From Buchnera aphidicola (Hyadaphis tataricae) (GTDB lineage: Bacteria; Pseudomonadota; Gammaproteobacteria; Enterobacterales; Enterobacteriaceae), in assembly GCF_005081445.1 (NCBI RefSeq), contig NZ_CP034873.1, positions 1 through 64,000 of the forward strand: a stretch of 64,000 nt of DNA, in the 5' to 3' direction. Below the pieces are notes generated by a model. It was not told the origin of the DNA, did no database searches, and worked only from the letters and a program-made list of their open reading frames with translations. The translations under genes were made by a program, and so were the position numbers. This document shows positions 58,630-64,000 of this stretch, piece after piece (position 1 is the first letter of the stretch; each line of letters begins with the position of its first letter).

Positions 58630-60384
58630 TTATTTTCTAAATAATTTTATTTTATTTTGTGATAGTTTTTTGTTAATGTTCCAAATTTCTTTTTTTTCAT
58701 GCATGTTTAGTCCTTTTTTTCGTTCTTTAGAAATAAGATATTCTTGTCTTTCTTCAAGTGTTTTATTATATATATTTCTTAATAGATCTAAAAACATATT
58801 ATGTATTTCTGTTTGGATAATCATATGATCCCATTTAGATAACATTTTTAAAATATGTATTATTTTGCTATTTCTGTAAAATTCTAATAATTGACCTGTA
58901 TTAATATTAGGATGATTCAGACAAGTTTGTAAGATTTCTAAAAAAACCTGTAATCCTTTAATATTTGATTTTGATAATGTTTTAAGCGGTGGAGCAATTT
59001 TCGCTAATCCAGGGTTTTGTACAATTAATGCTATCAGAATTCGCATCGGAGTTGCTTTAATGCGAATTAATTTTTTTGTTGTTTTTTTTATTTCTTGCTC
59101 ATATAAAAATTTTTCAAATTGATTATCATCTAAGATACCTATCATTCTAGCTAATCTTTGACGTAAATAAATTCGTATGGTGTCGCTAGAAATAGTATTT
59201 ATTAAAGGTAAGGCAAGCGCGCTTAATTGAAATTTTTCATCCATTGATGATAAATTAACATTTTTTAAAATATATTTAAAAAAAAATCTTGACATGGTAA
59301 CAGCATGATCGATTCTTTTTTGAAAATTATCTCTGCCTTCTTTTCTAATAATGGCGTCAGGGTCTTCATTATTGGGTAATAGTATAAATTTTAAATTTTT
59401 TTGATCTGATATGTGTGGTAATGCTTTTATTAATGTTCTCCAAGCGGCATTTTGACCAGCTTGATCACCATCATAACAGTAAATTATTGTGTTAGTGTAT
59501 TGAAAAAGTAGTTTAATGTGTTCACTTGTAGTCGATGTTCCTAAGGAAGAAACAACATAATTAATATCGTATTGAGTTAATGTTATAACATCAATATAAC
59601 CCTCTACAACTAATAGATATTTAGGTTTACTGCATATTTTTTTAACTTGATATAATCCATAAATTGTTTTGCCTTTACTGAAAATTGTTGTTTCTTGAGT
59701 ATTAAGATACTTTGGTAAAGTATTATTGATAGAACGACCTCCAAAAGCTATAATTCTACCATGTTGGTCTTGTATGGGAAATATTATTCTTCCTTGAAAA
59801 ATATCATATTTGTATCCTGTTTTGTTAATAGCTATGATTTTGTGATTTAATAAATCTTGTTCTAATGATTTGTTTATATTAAATTTATCTGAAAAATTAT
59901 GCCAATATACGTCAGAATATCCGATTAAAAAAATTTCAATCATTTTTTTATTGATGCCTCTTTTAAATAAATATTCAGTAGCTAATTTATTTAAGTGTAT
60001 ATTTTTTTGATATAATCTGCAGAGTGTTTCCATAAGAGAATATAATTTTTGTTTTTTTAAATACAAAACATTGCTATCATTGTTTTCAAAGGGTATAGGT
60101 ATACCATGAATTATAGACAACTCTTCAATACTTTCTACAAAGTTTAAGTGCTCATAATTAATTAAAAAATCAATAGCATTACCATGCGCATTACATCCAA
60201 AACAATAATAAAATTGTTTTTCATGATTAACGGTAAAAGATGGAGTTTTATCTTGATGAAAAGGGCAGCGAGTTTGATAATTTTTTCCGTATTTTTTTAA
60301 ACTTAATCTTGTATTAATTAGTTCGACTATATCTGTTCGAGATAACAGTTCATTAATAAAATATTTAGGTATTTTCCCAGACAT
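58630..60384 (-). CDS. dnaG: DNA primase DnaG
   Basis: DnaG makes RNA primers for replication. The frame is open to 60435, but that part overlaps a conserved hairpin; the ATG at 60384 gives [14 protein letters not shown], matching E. coli MAGRIPRVFINDLL, and 584 residues (E. coli 581). Visible are the CHC2 zinc finger ([19 protein letters not shown]), the RNA polymerase basic motif, the TOPRIM domain ([22 protein letters not shown]) and the C-terminal DnaB-binding part. No clear ribosome site precedes the ATG. Confidence 0.94.
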   Translation of the reverse strand: MSGKIPKYFINELLSRTDIVELINTRLSLKKYGKNYQTRCPFHQDKTPSFTVNHEKQFYYCFGCNAHGNAIDFLINYEHLNFVESIEELSIIHGIPIPFENNDSNVLYLKKQKLYSLMETLCRLYQKNIHLNKLATEYLFKRGINKKMIEIFLIGYSDVYWHNFSDKFNINKSLEQDLLNHKIIAINKTGYKYDIFQGRIIFPIQDQHGRIIAFGGRSINNTLPKYLNTQETTIFSKGKTIYGLYQVKKICSKPKYLLVVEGYIDVITLTQYDINYVVSSLGTSTTSEHIKLLFQYTNTIIYCYDGDQAGQNAAWRTLIKALPHISDQKNLKFILLPNNEDPDAIIRKEGRDNFQKRIDHAVTMSRFFFKYILKNVNLSSMDEKFQLSALALPLINTISSDTIRIYLRQRLARMIGILDDNQFEKFLYEQEIKKTTKKLIRIKATPMRILIALIVQNPGLAKIAPPLKTLSKSNIKGLQVFLEILQTCLNHPNINTGQLLEFYRNSKIIHILKMLSKWDHMIIQTEIHNMFLDLLRNIYNKTLEERQEYLISKERKKGLNMHEKKEIWNINKKLSQNKIKLFRK

Positions 60385-60409
60385 ATAATTTGATATTTTA
60401 AAATGCATT

Positions 60410-60432
60410 CCGTTCTTTTTCAAGAAGAACGG
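60410..60432 (-). terminator. Hairpin between rpsU and dnaG
   Basis: ccgttctt (60410-60417) and aagaacgg (60425-60432) form a perfect 8-base stem with a seven-base loop. E. coli has a partial terminator (T1) at this place that lowers dnaG expression relative to rpsU. The T run after it on the minus strand (cattttaaaa) is weak. Confidence 0.65.
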
Positions 60433-60468
60433 CACGTTGATTATTTAATTTGAATGTATACACAATAT

Positions 60469-60684
60469 TTAATACATACGAATATGTCGTGCATTTTCAC
60501 GTGTGAGTTTTTTAGCAAGACGTTTGACGGCAGAAGCTTTTGCTCTTTTTCTTTCAGTAGTTGGTTTTTCATAAAATTCTCTTCTACGAATTTCAGCTAA
60601 AATTCCAGCTTTTTCACAAGATCTTTTAAAACGACGTAGTGCAACATCAAATGGTTCATTTTCACGTACTTTGATTATTGGCAT
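60469..60684 (-). CDS. rpsU: 30S ribosomal protein S21
   Basis: S21 is a small basic protein of the small subunit. The 71 residues from the ATG at 60684 match E. coli almost throughout: [20 protein letters not shown] and [20 protein letters not shown]. The frame extends to 60753 but the added residues have no counterpart. It heads the operon with dnaG and rpoD. Confidence 0.97.
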   Translation of the reverse strand: MPIIKVRENEPFDVALRRFKRSCEKAGILAEIRRREFYEKPTTERKRAKASAVKRLAKKLTRENARHIRMY

Positions 60685-60914
60685 TTTTTTCACCGTATTA
60701 TTGTAATAATATTCAATATTTTTTAATGTTTTTGTTATGATTGATTTTATCAAGAATTATGGTGTTGTACAGTTTGTACTTTATACTTTTTCTTTTTTAA
60801 TTTTTGATTTATTTTTTTAAAAATTAATATATTTGCTATTTATAGTAACACTAATTTAAAATTGATTGATATCTATTTTTTTAAATATTTTATTCTATAG
60901 GGTATGTAATAATT

Positions 60915-61925
60915 ATGAAAGTATTAGGTATTGAAACCTCTTGTGATGATACAGGAATAGCCATTTATGATAGTAAAAAAGGTATTGTACTCAACAAGGT
61001 TGATAATCAAAAAAGCTTATATAATATACATGGCGGTATTATTCCTGAATTAGCATCTCGTCAACATGTGGAATCAATGGCGATGTTATTAAAAAAAATT
61101 TTAAAAAGCAATAATATGAATACTGTTTTTGATTTAATCGCTTATACCGCTGGACCTGGATTAGTAGGTTCTTTACTTGTAGGAGCGACATTTGCTTGTA
61201 CTTTAGGCTTTGCTTTAAACGTTCCAGTTATTCCAGTCAATCATATGGAGGCTCATTTATTATCACCAATGTTAGAATTTAAAAAAATAGAATTTCCGTT
61301 TATTGCATTATTAGTATCAGGAAAACATACACAGATTATCGGTGTCTATAGCATCGGTCATTACGAATTACTTGGAAACTGTTTAGATGACGCAGCCGGT
61401 GAAGCTTTTGATAAAATAGCAAAATTGTTAGGATTAAAATATCCTGGGGGTTTTGAATTGTCTAAATTAGCTTCTATTGGAATAAAAGATGTTTTTTATT
61501 TTCCTCGACCGATGATACATCACTCTAATTTAAATTTTAGTTTTTCTGGTTTGAAAACTTATGTATCAAGAGTGATCAAAGAATCTAATGATAGTTTGCA
61601 AGATAAGGCTAATATTGCGAGAGCTTTCGAGGAAGCGGTAATCGATATATTATTAATTAAAACTAAAAAAGCATTAAAAGAAAAAAAATGGAAACGTTTA
61701 GTGATAGCTGGTGGTGTCAGTGCAAATGCTCTTTTACGCAAAAATGCAGCCAATATGATTAAAAAAGATTTTAATGGAGAATGTTTTTATACAGGATTAG
61801 AATTGTCGACTGATAATGCTGCAATGATAGCACATCTTGGTTTTTTACGTCGACGAGAAGCAAATAAAAACCAATTAAATATTTTAGTTAAACCAAAATG
61901 GCCGATTAGTGATTTATTACCCTGA
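60915..61925 (+). CDS. tsaD: tRNA threonylcarbamoyladenosine transferase TsaD
   Basis: TsaD transfers the threonylcarbamoyl group to A37 of ANN-decoding tRNAs, with TsaB and TsaE. The 336 residues (E. coli 337) show the ASKHA fold: GIETSCDDTGIAIYD, the metal-binding HMEAH, SGKHTQIIG, AGGVSANALLR and STDNAAMIAHLG. It is divergent from rpsU, as ygjD is in E. coli. It overlaps the ribB end by nine bases, tail to tail. Confidence 0.97.
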   Translation: MKVLGIETSCDDTGIAIYDSKKGIVLNKVDNQKSLYNIHGGIIPELASRQHVESMAMLLKKILKSNNMNTVFDLIAYTAGPGLVGSLLVGATFACTLGFALNVPVIPVNHMEAHLLSPMLEFKKIEFPFIALLVSGKHTQIIGVYSIGHYELLGNCLDDAAGEAFDKIAKLLGLKYPGGFELSKLASIGIKDVFYFPRPMIHHSNLNFSFSGLKTYVSRVIKESNDSLQDKANIARAFEEAVIDILLIKTKKALKEKKWKRLVIAGGVSANALLRKNAANMIKKDFNGECFYTGLELSTDNAAMIAHLGFLRRREANKNQLNILVKPKWPISDLLP

Positions 61926-62579
61926 TCTACATAATTTTTTTGATTGATTTTTGATGTAGAAAATTAGGTCTTGAATGGTTAATATATTTATATTATATTT
62001 TTTAGAAAATTTAACAATATCAGATAAACGAGACATGGTACCATCTTTATTTGTTAATTCACATATTACTGCACACGGTTTAAATCCTGCTAAAGAGACA
62101 ATCTCAACAGCTGCTTCTGTATGTCCTGATCTTGCTAAGATTCCGCCTGGATGGGCTCTTAATGGAAATATGTGTCCTGGTCGATTTAGATCAGTTGGTC
62201 TTAAAGTATCAGAAATTGCTGTTTGAATAGTAGTCAATCTATCTTTAGCTGATACACCGGTAGAAATACCATTTGCAGCTTCTATGGTGACAGTAAAAGC
62301 TGTTTGATATTTACTGGTATTATTTTTTACCATCATAGGCAAACGTAGTTGTTTTCTTTTAGATTCGGTAATACAAAGACAGACAATCCCGCTACCGTAT
62401 CTAATAGTGAAAGCCATTTGTTCTACGGTCATATTTTCACATGAAAAGACAAGATCTCCTTCATTTTCACGTTTTTCATCATCTAATATAATTATTCCTT
62501 CACCATCTTTCAAAGCAGATATTGCCTTCTGAACTTTTTTTTTTGATAGGTTAAATTCAGATAGGATTGTTCGGTTCAT
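61917..62579 (-). CDS. ribB: 3,4-dihydroxy-2-butanone-4-phosphate synthase RibB
   Basis: RibB converts ribulose-5-phosphate to the four-carbon precursor of riboflavin. The 220 residues (E. coli 217) keep the acidic loop DDEKRENEGDLVF, GSGIVCLCIT, GVSAKDRLTTIQTA, RPGHIFPLRA and SGHTEAAVEIVSLAG. E. coli ribB has an FMN riboswitch upstream; I see none here, so expression is probably constitutive. An aaagg site lies before the ATG. Confidence 0.96.
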   Translation of the reverse strand: MNRTILSEFNLSKKKVQKAISALKDGEGIIILDDEKRENEGDLVFSCENMTVEQMAFTIRYGSGIVCLCITESKRKQLRLPMMVKNNTSKYQTAFTVTIEAANGISTGVSAKDRLTTIQTAISDTLRPTDLNRPGHIFPLRAHPGGILARSGHTEAAVEIVSLAGFKPCAVICELTNKDGTMSRLSDIVKFSKKYNINILTIQDLIFYIKNQSKKLCRSG

Positions 62580-62595
62580 TCTTCAAACCTTTATA

Positions 62596-62624
62596 AAATT
62601 AAAAGATAAAATTGTTATAGTCAA
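62596..62624 (-). promoter_or_regulatory. Candidate ribB promoter
   Basis: On the minus strand TTGACT (complement of 62619-62624) is followed after 17 bases by TAATTT (complement of 62596-62601). The leader to the ribB ATG would be only about 10 bases, leaving no room for an FMN riboswitch. Confidence 0.4.
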
Positions 62625-62866
62625 TAGATTAGAAAAGTATTTTTTAATATTACGCGTCAAACGTTTTTATATCGAACATAATGCATTATGTTACATATAA
62701 TAATCAAGAAAAATTTTCCTTGCAAATCAAGATGACTAATATAAAGATACATGAAAATATTTATACACAAAATATAGTTTCATCAATATTTTGATCAGAA
62801 TAAATATGCATAAAAATATTTTGTTGTACACATAAATTTTTTAAAAATAAGATTATGTCATTTTTA

Positions 62867-63814
62867 TTACGCATGTAAGGCTGCATTTAATTCGTGAATG
62901 TTAATGGTTGCAGTTCCGGTTTTTTGTATGACAACACCAGCTCCAACATTGGCGTAAAAACACGATTCTTCTAGGGAATAACCTTCAGATAAAGCGGCTG
63001 CAATAATAGCAATAACTGTATCTCCTGCGCCTGTTACATCGTGTGCATATTCTGATGTAGCAGGAAAATGTATTGGTTTTTTATTAGGTTGAAACAAAGT
63101 CATACCATTCTTAGATCGAGTCACTAACAATGCTGATAATTGCAATTCAGACAATAATTGCACTCCTTTTTTTAAAATTTCAGTTTCTTTATAACATTTT
63201 CCTACAATTTTTTCAAATTCATGCAGGTTTGGTGTTAACAAACTAGCACCAGAATATTTTTTGAAATCTACTCCTTTTGGATCAATTAGTATAGGAATTG
63301 ACATTTTTTTAGCGATACAAATAATGTTTTTGATATCAATCAAAGTTCCCTTACAATAATCTGATAACACTAAAATTTTAATATATGATAACGAATGAAC
63401 GATTCTTTTATATAGCAAATCGATTTTTTTAGAAATATATTTTTCTTGAAAATCTAACCTAATTAATTGTTTTTTTCCCGATATCACACGAATTTTAGTT
63501 ATTGTTTTATTTTTTGGTATAGGAATTAAATCGCAATCAATTTTAATGTGATGTAAAAGTTTTTGTAGAATTGATCCTTCTTTATCCATACCAATAAACC
63601 CAATGATTTTCGATGTACATCCAACATCCGCAAGATTTTTAACTACATTTGCGGCACCTCCAGGTTGTTTTTTTATTTTATGAATGGGTGCAATTGGTGT
63701 AATCTGTTCGGATACAAAATGATGATTTTTGCTATACCAGTAACAATCTAATATAAGATCACCAACAACGAGAATCAGAGAATTTTTAAATTCAATGAAT
63801 GTGCTTTTTTTCAT
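62867..63814 (-). CDS. hldE: HldE-type heptose-7-phosphate kinase domain, adenylyltransferase domain missing
   Basis: E. coli HldE (about 477 residues) has an N-terminal kinase making heptose-1,7-bisphosphate and a C-terminal adenylyltransferase making ADP-heptose for LPS. This 315-residue frame covers only the PfkB-type kinase: [18 protein letters not shown] near residue 50 and the catalytic [10 protein letters not shown] near 263. It stops at [11 protein letters not shown], where the interdomain linker would start. In the 287 bases downstream I see no HxGH nucleotidyl-transfer motif. The N-terminal half also lacks obvious damage, so selection for the kinase is possible. Confidence 0.85.
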   Translation of the reverse strand: MKKSTFIEFKNSLILVVGDLILDCYWYSKNHHFVSEQITPIAPIHKIKKQPGGAANVVKNLADVGCTSKIIGFIGMDKEGSILQKLLHHIKIDCDLIPIPKNKTITKIRVISGKKQLIRLDFQEKYISKKIDLLYKRIVHSLSYIKILVLSDYCKGTLIDIKNIICIAKKMSIPILIDPKGVDFKKYSGASLLTPNLHEFEKIVGKCYKETEILKKGVQLLSELQLSALLVTRSKNGMTLFQPNKKPIHFPATSEYAHDVTGAGDTVIAIIAAALSEGYSLEESCFYANVGAGVVIQKTGTATINIHELNAALHA

Positions 63815-63953
63815 ATTATCTCTTTATGTAAATATGTTAAACCAATAGTTTAATATTACATTAAATGTATTTTATATATATTATATACAAGACAATGACA
63901 AGATGTAATTGTTTAAAAACAAATTTTTTATTTTTTTTAACCGGAGAAATATT

Positions 63954-64000
63954 ATGAAAATATATTTAGTAGGAGGCGCTGTTCGTGATGCTTTGTTGAA
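63954..64000 (+). CDS. cca: tRNA nucleotidyltransferase Cca, 5' end only
   Basis: Cca adds the CCA end to tRNAs. Only 15 full codons are inside the window (MKIYLVGGAVRDALL), identical to the E. coli start and containing the GGxVRD motif of class II nucleotidyltransferases. A ggag site lies nine bases before the ATG. All five tRNAs in this window lack an encoded CCA, so the enzyme is needed. Confidence 0.93.
   Translation, partial: MKIYLVGGAVRDALL

Noticed and set aside
60385..60435. Upstream start of dnaG
   Set aside because: The extension overlaps the conserved rpsU-dnaG hairpin and has no counterpart in E. coli DnaG.
60760..60800. LexA box before rpsU
   Set aside because: E. coli has one here, but the nearby gtacagtttgtac does not fit CTGT-N8-ACAG.
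62580..62866. FMN riboswitch upstream of ribB
   Set aside because: None of the conserved RFN-element motifs are present and a promoter candidate leaves only a short leader.

Overview
The window is strongly AT-rich, densely coded and almost entirely colinear with blocks of the Escherichia coli chromosome. It looks like the chromosome of the aphid endosymbiont Buchnera aphidicola, starting close to the replication origin. Evidence for this: the proteins match enterobacterial ones along their whole length; E. coli gene order survives while single genes have dropped out between neighbours (rsmG and atpI, recF, yidD, ftsEX, tufB, grxC and gpsA, argE and argC); poly(A) tracts are common; tRNAs lack an encoded CCA; and I see no mobile element, prophage, CRISPR array or rRNA gene.

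Layout. 1-203 is an AT-rich, possibly oriC-like stretch before mnmG. 2324-8881 is the full F1Fo-ATPase operon (atpBEFHAGDC). 8930-13880 is gyrB-dnaN-dnaA (minus). 14314-18020 is rpmH-rnpA-yidC-mnmE. After tRNA-Phe comes groES-groEL behind a sigma-32-type promoter, then a decayed epmB gene and efp. 21844-23727 is rsmD, dnaT-dnaC (minus). 23858-26017 is ftsY and rpoH. 26154-29430 is glmU-glmS (minus). 29626-33820 is yigL, metR, metE. 33989-48184 is one long minus-strand block: secE-nusG-rplKAJL-rpoBC-hupA-purH, preceded by four tRNAs (Thr, Tyr, Gly, Thr) and murB. 50003-54532 is metF, a decayed argB, argG and argH. 54679-56563 is yibN-secB-cysE. 56654-60684 is rpsU-dnaG-rpoD (minus). The window closes with tsaD, ribB, an hldE that holds only the kinase domain, and the first codons of cca.

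How the genes fit together. Most encode core information processing (RNA polymerase, sigma-70, sigma-32, ribosomal proteins, primase, gyrase, sliding clamp), energy (ATP synthase), protein targeting and folding (YidC, FtsY, SecB, SecE, GroESL), cell-wall precursors (GlmS, GlmU, MurB) and amino-acid provisioning (MetE/MetF/MetR, CysE, ArgG/ArgH, and PurH, which can recycle AICAR from histidine synthesis). No exotic undescribed system is evident. The most informative signals are gene remnants in intergenic DNA: an epmB pseudogene beside an intact efp, an argB pseudogene beside intact argGH, a one-domain hldE, a hairpin inside the atp operon between atpE and atpF, and a 13-base poly(A) tract in the fifth to eighth codons of nusG. 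Start codons were often moved downstream from the longest possible reading frame so that they match the E. coli protein and a ribosome binding site. Comparisons with E. coli are from memory; no alignment or database search was run.
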